From: CAZVCJ01 sp964625745
GTDB lineage: Bacteria > Chloroflexota > Anaerolineae > VGOG01
Length of the DNA: 14,664 nt
Direction of reading: 5' to 3'
Assembly: GCA_964625745.1 (NCBI GenBank)
Contig: CAZVCJ010000102.1
Coordinates: 1-14,664 of the forward strand
Shown: positions 1 to 8,207 of the stretch, piece after piece
Position numbering within the stretch: the first letter of the stretch is position 1
Layout of the letters: the number at the start of each line of letters is the position of its first letter
Position numbers and translations under genes: made by a program
Notes under the pieces: generated by a model
The model's input: the letters and a program-made list of their open reading frames with translations, nothing else
Database searches by the model: none
What the model was told of the DNA's origin: nothing

Positions 1-3
1 ATG

Positions 4-46
4 TTGTCAAGCCTATGTGATTGTCAAAGTGTCAACCTATTGTGAA
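4..46. repeat. Cluster of TTGTCAA-like repeats, possible transposon end
   Basis: The heptamer TTGTCAA occurs at 4-10 and 21-27, with variants GTGTCAA at 29-35 and TTGTGAA at 40-46. The blocks GTCAAGCCTATGTGA (6-20) and GTCAACCTATTGTGA (31-45) are imperfect direct copies about 25 bases apart. Several insertion sequences, the IS21 family among them, carry multiple short repeats at their ends, so this could be the edge of an element lying mostly outside the window. Read on the minus strand the units are also TTGACA -35 look-alikes. No transposase is visible, so the identity is open. Confidence 0.3.
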
Positions 47-215
47 CCATCCCCACATTCTACCACAGAATGGTTACGCCTGTGCTGACCAATGTTACGA
101 GTCTGTAACGATTTTGTCCCTGTTTCTTCGCATTGCAACCTTCACGACCACCGCCGAACCTCAAGATCCTCGTTTCCTTATGCGGTTCACACCCACTGCC
201 GCTGGCGTAAGAAAC

Positions 216-253
216 AAAGGCCACGAAAGCGTTTCGGGTCTTCCGTGGCCTTT
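216..253. repeat. Perfect 10-bp inverted repeat (stem-loop)
   Basis: AAAGGCCACG at 216-225 pairs perfectly with CGTGGCCTTT at 244-253 across an 18-base loop. In the minus direction it lies about 255 bases beyond the rad50-like gene, which is far for its terminator, and no T-run of useful length follows on either strand. It may be a dispersed palindromic repeat or a processed RNA stem. Confidence 0.45.
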
Positions 254-507
254 CGTACGATTCGTGGTTCAAACCACTGGCTTTTTCTCCTTGGCCCTTC
301 GTGCAGATCGTGCGCGGAAAATACATTTGCAGAAGATCATTGGTCGTGTTTTGCAAGGTTGAAGTTGAGACTTTTGAATACAGTGCAGCCAGATCCAGTC
401 AGGGGGTAGCTCAGCCACTACGCCTTCAGCATAGTTCTTTCTACCACGCCGGTGCCAGTGGCTCCCTCATGTCTCCATGACTAGGTGAGAAGATTCACCG
501 CCTAGCA

Positions 508-3500
508 TCAGCCATTCAAATTCTGTTCCGCTATTTGCCCCTGTTCCAGGCGGATGTAGTATGGGAATGGATTGGTTTCAAACGTGCGATCATGAGCTAT
601 GACGAAGATCTGGTCAAAGCGTTTCGCCACTTCGCCCTCGGTCAGTAGTTGAACCAATGCAGCCGTCCGCTGACGGTCAAACGCACTGAGAGGTTCATCA
701 AGGAATATGAACCTTGGTGAAGCCCCTAACTCTTGCGGTAAAGCAGCAAGAGCAAAACCCAGACGCAACGCCAGCGAGAACTGATCCTGAGTGCCGCCAG
801 AAAAGAAGTCTTTCTCTACGTACTCGCCTCGCTCACCAGCGTGTGCATCCCATACACGGATTTTGTAGCTAGTCGGGTCGAGTTCGGCATGATGATAACG
901 CCCGGCTGTCAACAATGGTAGAATCAGTTGCATGTAAGCTATCGTGCCGGGGAGGACTTGCGATAGCATTCGTTCTCGGACGCCTTCCAGAATGGGCTTC
1001 GCTTTGTGACAAATTGCCTTGCGTTGCTGAAGTGCCTCAACCTCACACTGACAGCTTTGTTCATCCAAGTCCTGATGGCGAATATTGAGCTTGGTCTCCA
1101 GCTTTCGCACTTCATCCCCTAGACTTCTGACAATGCCTATAAGGTTGGCGTGTTGCTCTTCAAGCTCAGAATGATCGGTGGCCGACCAGTTCATGAACTC
1201 GGGTTTCAAAGAAGCTATGGCTTCTAGAGTCAGTTCTTCAGGAACAGGTAGGTCCAACTGGGCTAAATTCTGCTCTATGTTTGCTTTGGCAGAAGCAACA
1301 ACTCCATTTGCTTGGTTAACGGCAGCTTTGGCATTGGCAGCAGCTTCTTGAGCTGACTTGAGGTCAAACCTCAATTGGCTCTCGTCCAATTGTCCCAGTG
1401 CTTGCCTGACATCAGCTAGGACCAGGGAGACTGTATTGCTATCCGGGACACTGATTGGGTCTCCGACTCTCTCTGACAGCTCCGCCAGTTTTTCACTCTG
1501 CTCTTGAATCTTATCCCGTTCGTCAGTGATGCTCTTCCTCCACTTCTTTTGTTGTTGCCTCAGTTTCTCCCGTCCTTGGATCTGTTCTTCTAACTTCCCG
1601 ATCTCGCTAGTCAGCCCTCCTATCTGCTCGGCCACACACATTAACGCTGACTCGGTTTCTTGCGGTAGGTCAAATCGTGCCAAATCATCAGCAATCGCTC
1701 CCCACTTGTCTCTCAGCGTGTTTTTATTATCCACCTCACTATCCCTCAGCATCTCGATTTGGCGTTTAACAGCATCTATGTGTGGCAGATCAACCTCGGT
1801 CAAAGAGTTGTCAAGTTCACCCTGCACGCGAACAACCTTGACTTCAAGTGCTCTGCGACGTTCAGCAAGAGTCGACAGCTCACCCTCGGCCTCGCTCACA
1901 GCCTGGATGAGCACACTCATATCGTACTCCCCAAGTCTATCTTCTAACACTCGAATAGCTGTGTCGACTTCGTCCTCAGATTCAGGAACGTCCACTTCTA
2001 GTCTTTCGAGCTGAGACACGCATGTTTCCAGAATCGGCGGCTTCTGGTCACTCACCATCTCTTTGCGTCGTTCCTGTTCCTCAACGGCTCTCTTGTACTC
2101 TTGCAATTGGTTGCCACAGTTAACCAATTCGGCCTTGATATATCGGTGCTGTCTCAAGCCACGCACACCCACTATTACACCAGCGACAATCAACACAGCC
2201 GCAACCAACCAGAGGAGGTTGAACAAAAAGCCTGTCACGGCAAGAGCAATTCCAATTAACAACAATATGACAGTTACCGGTATGACCTTCGATGATTCTC
2301 GCTCAAGCTCAAGAATATCTTGCCGCCTCCGAACACTATTGGCCTGCTCCTGGGCATGCCGGATTTGTTCATCGGCATCGGCTAAGGCCTTTTTAGCTCG
2401 GCGAGCAACCTCCCAACGCCGTAGCACCTCAACAGTCTGGGCAGCTTTCAGGCGACGCTTGGCATTATTGGCAGCATCATGAGCGTCCTCCTCCTCACTC
2501 GGTAGAGCTTTAAGCTCTCTCTTCGGTTCTTCCAATTGATCAGCCAAAGATAGGATGCTCTCCAATCGCTCCTGTCCAGCTTTGGCCTGCCGTCGGGCGT
2601 CTTCCAACCCTTTGATTTCGTTCAGGTGGCTTTGCAGAGTCTGCAATGTTCCCAGGTCAGCACTTTTGCATGGTAACTCCTCGCGCTCCAGTCGATCAAG
2701 CTGGACCAACTCACCTTGCAGACGTCTTATCTCTGTTTCGTAATTGGTGATAGTGCCCAGACTGTTCTGAATGGCCACCAGCGCAATCTCAGCAGACCGC
2801 AAATCATTCAAACGTGCCAACTCTTTTCCCAGCCGTCCCACCTCGGCTTTTTGCCTCACTTGCTCTGCAGATTGTTTCTGGATTGTCTCGCGCTGTCGCT
2901 CAATCTCGTCGAGATCAATGTGTATGGCAACCAATCTGAGTTGACGTTCGACTTGAGTCTGCTGTTTCCGGGCCTCGGTCAACTCGCGAGCAGCCTGTAC
3001 CAGTTGCAGCTTATCTTTAGCGACGCCTAGCCCATAGTCGTCACCCCGTCCCCATTTGAATGCATCGCCCAGCTTGGTCAGACGATCCATGTCAAGCAAC
3101 TTCAGAAGCACATCCTCACGTTTGGTCCTGTTCGAGTCCTCAAGCTTGTCTAGCTGCTTTTGTTCGACAAAGCAGGAGTTGAGCAGGGCCTCACCGTCCA
3201 GCCCATTGAGTTCCTGCATGATTCTCACGTTTACGGCACGGACGGTAGATATGGTCTCCGGATCGCGGTCAGGATAGGCGACCACTAGTTGAGCAGTAGT
3301 ATTAGAACGACGACGGAAAATGCCGCGCTGAATTTCCAACTGGGTATCACCCACTGACATCGTCAATGCAACAAAAGCCTCAGACAAACCGTGACGTATG
3401 GCACTGTTTATCCGCCCCCGCCCGCCGCCTCGCTTGACCAGGGCATCCCCATAGAGAGCGAAATAGATGCTCTCGAACAGGGTGGATTTGCCAGCCTCAT

Positions 3501-3603
3501 TCTGCCCCTCAATGAGCACGCAACACCGAGACGGGAAGGATAGGTCTATACCAGAGAGACGTTTGAAACCCTCAACGTGCAATCGTTCAAGCTTGATCAT
3601 CAT
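508..3603 (-). CDS. Rad50/SbcC-like SMC ATPase with central transmembrane hairpin
   Basis: This 1031-residue protein has the head-coil-coil-head layout of Rad50/SbcC, the ATPase partner of Mre11 in processing broken DNA ends. The N-terminal half-head has the Walker A motif GQNEAGKST (residues 33-41). The C-terminal half-head has the ABC signature SGGTQDQFSLALR (935-947), Walker B FIFLDE (965-970) and D-loop SAFD. Between them are long charged coiled coils, broken repeatedly by 'DLP'-type turns (near 540, 605, 645 and 785). There is no CxxC zinc hook anywhere. Instead residues about 440-481 form two hydrophobic helices with a short turn, a predicted membrane hairpin like that of the YhaN branch (COG4717). 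The first codon pair is ATG-ATG (3603 or 3600), overlapping the mre11 stop by 4 bases. It is the last gene of the operon. The ATPase family call is firm; the membrane location is inferred. Confidence 0.93.
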   Translation of the reverse strand: MMIKLERLHVEGFKRLSGIDLSFPSRCCVLIEGQNEAGKSTLFESIYFALYGDALVKRGGGRGRINSAIRHGLSEAFVALTMSVGDTQLEIQRGIFRRRSNTTAQLVVAYPDRDPETISTVRAVNVRIMQELNGLDGEALLNSCFVEQKQLDKLEDSNRTKREDVLLKLLDMDRLTKLGDAFKWGRGDDYGLGVAKDKLQLVQAARELTEARKQQTQVERQLRLVAIHIDLDEIERQRETIQKQSAEQVRQKAEVGRLGKELARLNDLRSAEIALVAIQNSLGTITNYETEIRRLQGELVQLDRLEREELPCKSADLGTLQTLQSHLNEIKGLEDARRQAKAGQERLESILSLADQLEEPKRELKALPSEEEDAHDAANNAKRRLKAAQTVEVLRRWEVARRAKKALADADEQIRHAQEQANSVRRRQDILELERESSKVIPVTVILLLIGIALAVTGFLFNLLWLVAAVLIVAGVIVGVRGLRQHRYIKAELVNCGNQLQEYKRAVEEQERRKEMVSDQKPPILETCVSQLERLEVDVPESEDEVDTAIRVLEDRLGEYDMSVLIQAVSEAEGELSTLAERRRALEVKVVRVQGELDNSLTEVDLPHIDAVKRQIEMLRDSEVDNKNTLRDKWGAIADDLARFDLPQETESALMCVAEQIGGLTSEIGKLEEQIQGREKLRQQQKKWRKSITDERDKIQEQSEKLAELSERVGDPISVPDSNTVSLVLADVRQALGQLDESQLRFDLKSAQEAAANAKAAVNQANGVVASAKANIEQNLAQLDLPVPEELTLEAIASLKPEFMNWSATDHSELEEQHANLIGIVRSLGDEVRKLETKLNIRHQDLDEQSCQCEVEALQQRKAICHKAKPILEGVRERMLSQVLPGTIAYMQLILPLLTAGRYHHAELDPTSYKIRVWDAHAGERGEYVEKDFFSGGTQDQFSLALRLGFALAALPQELGASPRFIFLDEPLSAFDRQRTAALVQLLTEGEVAKRFDQIFVIAHDRTFETNPFPYYIRLEQGQIAEQNLNG

Positions 3604-4790
3604 CCACCTACCAGTTCATCATATTGAGCTAACAAGACTTGCTTGGTGGTAGCCAATACGGCACGCTCCTCTTCACCGCCAGCCGTACTGATAAGTTCAT
3701 CGGCGTAGGCCGCCAATTCCTCGCGCATTGAGCGACGCGAGCCTCCGCCCGGAATGTTGGCCATCGGTCGTTGTACTCGAAGTCCACTTACGTCCAGGTC
3801 GAAGAAGAAGTTGTCTCTGCGCCCAGCTTCCTCAATACGTCTCATATCCAGCCGAGAGAATAGATCGAGCGGGATTGCTCCCTCGATTCGGAGCTTTAGC
3901 ATAGTCTCTGCCCCAGATGCAGTTCCCAACCGGGCTAGAACCGTACCTGCAGGATCGCCATTGTCCAGTTCAGTGACACGTATCAAGACTTCAGCCCGAG
4001 GCTGAGGTGTAATGGGCTTGTATTGCGGTTGCTTGTCAATGCGTCCCAGTTCGATCTCCAGGTAGACAAACCCGGCCTTGTCATCTTCCCGGTCGCCAAA
4101 GTCCATCCACTCGGTCGCCCCTGGCACGACGACGCGCTTGTTGCCAAGAACAAAGGTACTATAGCGATGGATATTGCCGACGAAAAGGTAATCCACCCCT
4201 TGCAAAGATTCGATAGCTGCCCGGGAGAGGATCGCTTCCTGGGCATCAGGATGTATCATGCCTTCGATGGCACAATGCGTCAAGAGGATACGTACTTCAG
4301 CTTCATCCCCATCGAAAGTAACCCGATCCAATGGATTGTGCCCAGGCAATAGGTTGGGACTAGGCGTAATGCCACCCACAGCCACCCTCACACCATCTAT
4401 CTCATCTATCCAAGGTCGAACTGTCAGATCCTGGTCAAAGAATACCAAGGCCCCTAGCTCATGGTACACACTCTGTGGGACATAACCACCCTGTTCGGTG
4501 CTACTTCTGGGCGTATCATGATTGCCACCAATAGCGATGACAATCACATCGTGTTCTCGAAGCCGCCGCAGCGCGTCAGCTACGTAAGTCCGCTCAATGT
4601 TGCGCGGGTTTGGACTATCGAAGAGATCTCCCGCGATCAGGAACAGGTGTGCTTGCTGCGCACAGGCAAACTCAACAACCTGCTCAAAAGCTTGACGCAA
4701 TCGCCTCCGCCGCTCGGCCAAGACAGATGGCGACATCTTAGCATAGTAGCGACCGAGATGATTGTCGGCCGTCAGAACAACGCGAATCAT
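3600..4790 (-). CDS. Mre11/SbcD-like metallophosphoesterase nuclease
   Basis: This 396-residue protein is the nuclease partner of Rad50/SbcC. Calcineurin-type metal motifs occur in order: DNH (D9, H11), GDLFD (54-58), GGNHD (88-92), THC (H172) and GNIH (205-208). In characterised Mre11 proteins the last motif is GHxH, with both histidines binding metal; here the first is Asn206. The phosphoesterase domain (about 1-260) is followed by a cap domain and a C-terminal helical tail (about 355-396) that probably binds the Rad50 coil base. Length fits archaeal and bacterial Mre11/SbcD. Its ATG overlaps the herA stop (ATGA) and its own stop overlaps the rad50 start the same way, which points to coupled translation and fixed stoichiometry. 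A YhaO-like exonuclease is the closest alternative name, given the YhaN-like partner. Confidence 0.93.
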   Translation of the reverse strand: MIRVVLTADNHLGRYYAKMSPSVLAERRRRLRQAFEQVVEFACAQQAHLFLIAGDLFDSPNPRNIERTYVADALRRLREHDVIVIAIGGNHDTPRSSTEQGGYVPQSVYHELGALVFFDQDLTVRPWIDEIDGVRVAVGGITPSPNLLPGHNPLDRVTFDGDEAEVRILLTHCAIEGMIHPDAQEAILSRAAIESLQGVDYLFVGNIHRYSTFVLGNKRVVVPGATEWMDFGDREDDKAGFVYLEIELGRIDKQPQYKPITPQPRAEVLIRVTELDNGDPAGTVLARLGTASGAETMLKLRIEGAIPLDLFSRLDMRRIEEAGRRDNFFFDLDVSGLRVQRPMANIPGGGSRRSMREELAAYADELISTAGGEEERAVLATTKQVLLAQYDELVGG

Positions 4791-6445
4791 AGCATCGACT
4801 CCCTTCCCCTAGGTGCAGCAACGGCAGGGGTGTTTTCTTCCCGCACTTGAGCTACTTCGGCAGACTGTCTAGCCCTCTCCAACTCCTGCACCAAATCGAT
4901 ATCAGCCCCACCCTCAGCCGAGACACGACCGGAGACAGCGATCATAGCTGGCACTCGCATCAACTGTCCAATGACTATTGCCTCACCCCGGTTGAGACCT
5001 GGTAGATCAGCCATCAATTCCTTGGAGAGAGCTTCGGCTGCATTTTGGATAGAGGTCTGATCGCGAGGATTGGTTACTTGCATAATGATCTGGCTACCAC
5101 ACTGAGACAATGCTTCTTCGTCAATTTTGCTCGGACGCTGGGTGACGAGTATCAAGAAAACTCGGAATTTGCGTCCTTCACTGGCAATGGTATTGATGAT
5201 AGACGACGCCCGTGTTGTATAACTCCCCCCAGGAACCAACGTATGAGCTTCCTCCAATAACACAAAGACCGGATGCTCCAATTGACCGGCCAGTGCCCGC
5301 CGCCAGATTTCGTGTAATGCTTTGTCAGCTACGTAGGCTACCACCCGTCGGCCACCGCCAGCCAGATCAATGATGGTTACTTTCTGCGGTCGCAACATCG
5401 CATTGAGGTCAAAGTCAACCTGTCCCCAGATGCGATAACGAGATAGCGGCGCAATATAGCGTGAGGCCCCACGAGCTGCGTCACGGGTTTGACGATCATT
5501 CTCTTCGTTCCGCGCCATCTCCATCAATCGTTGATTCAGTTCGACAGGCGTGTAGTCCACACCATCGTCTTGCAGAGCTTCCAGTGCTCGCTGCACCGCT
5601 TCTCGGATGCGGGTGAACCTCTCCTGAATGCCAGCCAAGTCGCAAATCTCATCAGTAGTCAAATCCGCAAAGCGAACAGTGAATGGTTGAAAATCTCCCA
5701 CTAACTCCTCAGAGAAACGATGATGCTCGACACCAGGAACGCGATAGAGGTCAACTCGACCGGCAAACGAGGTCTTGCGTGCACTCTGGTAAGGCGTATT
5801 AGCATGCTCAGTGACTTTGCGTATTTGTACATAGTCGGAGTTGGGATCGAGTACAAGTATTGTTGCTCCCAGCCCCACGAGACTTTCCAACAGCTTGCCA
5901 GCCAAATAAGACTTGCCTGCCCCAGTCTGAGCGATGATAGCCAAATGACGACGTAGGCCGTTGGGGTCAAGTTGTACCCGAACGCCACTACGGTTAATCA
6001 GATGCCCTACCTCGATGCCGTGCTCAATGCCAGTGGTGAAGAACTCCTGCAGAAATGCGTCACCGGCAATGTACACGGGATGACCGGGAGCAGCCGCAAA
6101 CCGCGGACGACGTACAGACTTGCGCCTCTCCCCCTCATCTCTCAAATAGCCAATGATACGAGCTTCGCCAATTACACGCGGCCGGTCACTATACCGCCCC
6201 CGCAAGATTGCTACTGTTTCCTCGTAGGTCAGATCGCTGCCGAGAATGACAGAGCCGACCCCAAGTGCGGTCACTTGAGCCAGTATATCTATCTGGCGTG
6301 TCTGACCATCTATCCTCTCTGCGACTCCACGGATGGCCAGATACTCCAGTCTTCCGGGCATAAGGTCAGGAGTTGTGACGAAGTAAAAACCCTGAGGACT
6401 CGATTCACCAACGATGTAACCAACAAGAGTGTCGTTCTCAGCCAT
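4787..6445 (-). CDS. herA: HerA-like DNA translocase (HAS-barrel/DUF87 ATPase)
   Basis: This 552-residue protein is a HerA-type hexameric dsDNA translocase/helicase, which in archaea and some bacteria drives the NurA nuclease during end resection. The N-terminal HAS barrel (about 1-110) mediates partner contact. Walker A is AQTGAGKSY (172-180), Walker B is VFVLLEEAHT (393-402), and the sensor-like segment TQRPSKID (435-442) is typical of the HerA/FtsK class. The C-terminal tail from about 520 is charged and probably flexible. I chose ATG 6445 because AAGGAGGT lies just before it; the upstream in-frame start at 6481 lacks such a site. This places an 8-base overlap with the nurA stop. The order nurA, herA, mre11, rad50 keeps all four archaeal partners together. 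Confidence 0.93.
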   Translation of the reverse strand: MAENDTLVGYIVGESSPQGFYFVTTPDLMPGRLEYLAIRGVAERIDGQTRQIDILAQVTALGVGSVILGSDLTYEETVAILRGRYSDRPRVIGEARIIGYLRDEGERRKSVRRPRFAAAPGHPVYIAGDAFLQEFFTTGIEHGIEVGHLINRSGVRVQLDPNGLRRHLAIIAQTGAGKSYLAGKLLESLVGLGATILVLDPNSDYVQIRKVTEHANTPYQSARKTSFAGRVDLYRVPGVEHHRFSEELVGDFQPFTVRFADLTTDEICDLAGIQERFTRIREAVQRALEALQDDGVDYTPVELNQRLMEMARNEENDRQTRDAARGASRYIAPLSRYRIWGQVDFDLNAMLRPQKVTIIDLAGGGRRVVAYVADKALHEIWRRALAGQLEHPVFVLLEEAHTLVPGGSYTTRASSIINTIASEGRKFRVFLILVTQRPSKIDEEALSQCGSQIIMQVTNPRDQTSIQNAAEALSKELMADLPGLNRGEAIVIGQLMRVPAMIAVSGRVSAEGGADIDLVQELERARQSAEVAQVREENTPAVAAPRGRESML

Positions 6446-7664
6446 AGGACCTCCTTGCAAAGCGACGTAGTGAACGATCATACTTCACCGGCGTACCGAC
6501 TACTTGACGAATGATACTCAAGTATTTCTCATCAACAACCCGACGATTAAGGCGTACTTTCCGATCAGCCGTATAGAGGGGTGCATTATAGACGGATAGA
6601 CCACCGTAGGAAGCCAGCAGATGCGCCAGAATCATATGGACACGGTCTGGAGAAATAATCCGGGAGTAGAAGTCAGCCATCGCTGGCGGCTCGTCCAATA
6701 TCATCGTTGCAGGCACTTCCACTCGCAATGGATCTTCACCAGGGCTGAAGCGCACATACCAAGCAAGAATGGCCGAGGCGCTTAGGGTTCTGTTAAGAAT
6801 GCTGCTCACCCATTCTACATCTATGCCACGCCGTCCATACTCTCTCAGTAGCGTAGTTAAATCCCCAAGTAGTTGTCCCCGACGATGCCCAAACGATTGC
6901 ATACCAACCAGAATTGGTGTGGAAAACCCTGCCCCCTCAGTCCAGCGATACAGGATTTCGGCATCAGTCGGTACACTCTCGCGACCAGAGACCATCTCGG
7001 CATCAGGGACATCGGCCGGAATGGTATCAGAATTGGCAGGCAAGTGCAGAAAAGTGTTGCTGAGCAAGTTACCCCGGCTGGTCTTGGACATCCCGACCAG
7101 CACAATGTTTAGTTCTCGGCACCGACGCCATAGCTCCAGATACATCTCTAAAACACTCAATGGGAAACCAGGAACACCTTTAATATCCCGAGAGTCATCA
7201 CGTTGAATATCCAAAGGATAGAGCAGATGGGGCAACTCAGCATACAAAGAACCATCGAGGTATAGAATGCCACCGGCCAAATCGTCCAAGTGATCTAAAG
7301 CAATCTTGACCTCCATCCAACGGAGAGACAGACCTCTGTAACGCTCTAGAACTGGGTTGGGAATATTGCCTCGTCGGAAGATAACATCTGTATCCGCTTC
7401 CTCACGACCAGCCCGTTCCAAGAGAACGTGGCTCACAATCATGCACGCACCATTCTCGAAAAACCGTGTGGCAACCGAGCCATCAATGGCGTAGGCTTCC
7501 CGTTGTTCGTTGTCTACCCCGTGGGGCCAGGGATGCCAGTGATTCGCCATAGCAATAGCCAACCGCTTTTCATCAGAATGAGTTGTCTCTTGAGAAAAAA
7601 GCCTCTTGATTGACTCACTCTGGCTGGTTATGGAAGCTGCAAACCCAGCGACAAAGTCAGACAT
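6438..7664 (-). CDS. nurA: NurA-domain 5'-3' nuclease
   Basis: This 408-residue protein is NurA, the nuclease that associates with HerA and degrades the 5' strand at DNA ends. The family's RNase H-like core is visible: AIDGS (D61), LYLDGSL (D137), the SK pair (K194) in VGMSKTS, and the late block AWYVRFSPG (301-309). After that comes the helical region DRVHMILAHLL (340-350) and a basic C-terminus. I chose ATG 7664 because GGAGGGAAAG precedes it directly; a GTG at 7700 is possible but has no ribosome site. It is the first gene of the operon, with a promoter about 100 bases upstream and an 8-base overlap with herA. NurA sequences diverge widely, so the call rests on the motifs plus the HerA neighbour. 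Confidence 0.9.
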   Translation of the reverse strand: MSDFVAGFAASITSQSESIKRLFSQETTHSDEKRLAIAMANHWHPWPHGVDNEQREAYAIDGSVATRFFENGACMIVSHVLLERAGREEADTDVIFRRGNIPNPVLERYRGLSLRWMEVKIALDHLDDLAGGILYLDGSLYAELPHLLYPLDIQRDDSRDIKGVPGFPLSVLEMYLELWRRCRELNIVLVGMSKTSRGNLLSNTFLHLPANSDTIPADVPDAEMVSGRESVPTDAEILYRWTEGAGFSTPILVGMQSFGHRRGQLLGDLTTLLREYGRRGIDVEWVSSILNRTLSASAILAWYVRFSPGEDPLRVEVPATMILDEPPAMADFYSRIISPDRVHMILAHLLASYGGLSVYNAPLYTADRKVRLNRRVVDEKYLSIIRQVVGTPVKYDRSLRRFARRSYG

Positions 7665-7762
7665 CTTTCCCTCCCAGCAGGCTAACGATACACAGCCCAC
7701 GCTCTCAGCTAGTCGGATCCGTTCTCGGAAATCCCAGCGACTGGCACTTATACCCTTTCACC

Positions 7763-7791
7763 ATTATAACAGATATTTGATGAAACCGCAA
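7763..7791 (-). promoter_or_regulatory. Promoter of the nurA-herA-mre11-rad50 operon
   Basis: On the minus strand TTGCGG (7786-7791) and a perfect TATAAT (7763-7768) are separated by 17 bases. Transcription would start near 7756, leaving a leader of about 90 bases before nurA. The isolated repeat copy at 7795-7824 abuts the -35 box, so it may influence this promoter. Confidence 0.6.
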
Positions 7792-7794
7792 TAG

Positions 7795-7824
7795 GGAAAA
7801 TGGGAGCGTTACGGGTTTGGGACA
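7795..7824 (+). repeat. 30-base repeat, copy A (isolated)
   Basis: This copy carries the cores GGAAAAT, GGGAGCGTTACG and TTTGGGACA. It matches copy C at 8023-8053 in direct orientation with only a few changes, and copy B at 7998-8022 in inverted orientation. Copies A and B therefore flank about 170 bases as inverted repeats, as the ends of a miniature transposable element would. The family is not identified. Confidence 0.55.
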
Positions 7825-7997
7825 GAGCAGTCAACCTAGGCCATCTGTGATTCGCTCGATTTCAAATGAAATCTGGGGGTCTCACGTGGCCTTCGTGGGC
7901 ACCGGGCAATTATACAAAGTCGCTGTTGTGGCGAATCCGCCTTTTCCCTCAGGCCGCCAATGTTTTCATACAGCGCCATAAGGATTCGCACCGTTTT

Positions 7998-8055
7998 CTT
8001 GTCCCAACCGTGAAACGCTCTCGGAAAATCGGGAGCGTTACGCATTTGGGACAAG
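7998..8055. repeat. 58-base palindromic repeat (copies B and C)
   Basis: CTTGTCCCAA (7998-8007) pairs perfectly with TTGGGACAAG (8046-8055). An inner stem, AACGCTCTCG (8014-8023) with CGGGAGCGTT (8030-8039), pairs at all ten positions with one G-T wobble around the loop GAAAAT. The right arm is a direct copy of the repeat at 7795-7824. It could be a miniature transposon, a fused pair of element ends, or a structured RNA. It does not act as an obvious terminator because no T-run follows. Confidence 0.6.
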
Positions 8056-8156
8056 CTCTGCGAGGGTTTCAGGCAACTAGCCCAGCAATTGCCCGCGTTG
8101 CCAGGGCTTTTTGCTTCGTCTATACATTGCTCAATCTTGAATTCTCTGATCTGCAT

Positions 8157-8193
8157 ATTAAGTTTTCAGAATTAAGTCTTGACAAAACTTAAT
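8157..8193. promoter_or_regulatory. Operator-like palindrome over the plus-strand promoter
   Basis: ATTAAGTTTT (8157-8166) and AAAACTTAAT (8184-8193) are perfect 10-base inverted arms. A further ATTAAGT lies at 8171-8177, and CTTAAT recurs at 8228-8233 beyond the -10 box. The arms cover the -35 hexamer, a classic repressor position. The HTH protein encoded first in the operon is the natural candidate ligand, by inference only. Confidence 0.5.
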
Positions 8194-8207
8194 TTTTATG
8201 GTATAAT
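8179..8207 (+). promoter_or_regulatory. Consensus sigma70-type promoter of the 8304-11001 operon
   Basis: TTGACA (8179-8184), a 17-base spacer and TATAAT (8202-8207) match the bacterial housekeeping consensus at all twelve positions. The start would be near 8214, giving a 90-base leader before the first gene. So strong a core promoter, wrapped in operator-like repeats, suggests tight repression with high induced output. Confidence 0.8.

Larger units (their letters stand above)
1..507. other. Non-coding left flank
   Basis: I find no supportable gene here. The open frames present are short, lack ribosome sites and overlap each other on both strands. The stretch contains a repeat cluster at the window edge and one strong stem-loop, both listed separately. 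A weak hairpin (CTAGGTGA against TCA-CCG-CCTAG, about 481-505) lies just beyond the stop codon of the rad50-like gene and could help end that transcript. It has no following U-tract on the minus strand, so it is not called a terminator. Confidence 0.6.

Noticed and set aside
60..409. Three overlapping frames of about 100 codons on both strands
   Set aside because: They shadow each other, have no ribosome sites or domains, and run through the 216-253 stem-loop.
400..475. Stretch beginning GGGGGTAGCTCAG, like the start of a tRNA gene
   Set aside because: No T-arm (GGTTCGA-type), no matching acceptor stem and no anticodon stem could be formed within 90 bases.
481..505. Possible terminator just after the rad50-like gene
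   Set aside because: The stem is short with a three-base bulge, and no U-tract follows in the direction of transcription.
1526..3277. Plus-strand frames of 60-160 codons inside the rad50-like gene
   Set aside because: They are antisense shadows, Ser/Cys/Leu-rich with no ribosome sites or domains, while the minus-strand frame has firm ATPase motifs.
7836..8192. Opposed frames of 106 and 108 codons in the divergent intergenic region
   Set aside because: They cross the repeat copies and the AT-rich promoter zone, lack ribosome sites, and show no recognisable protein pattern.
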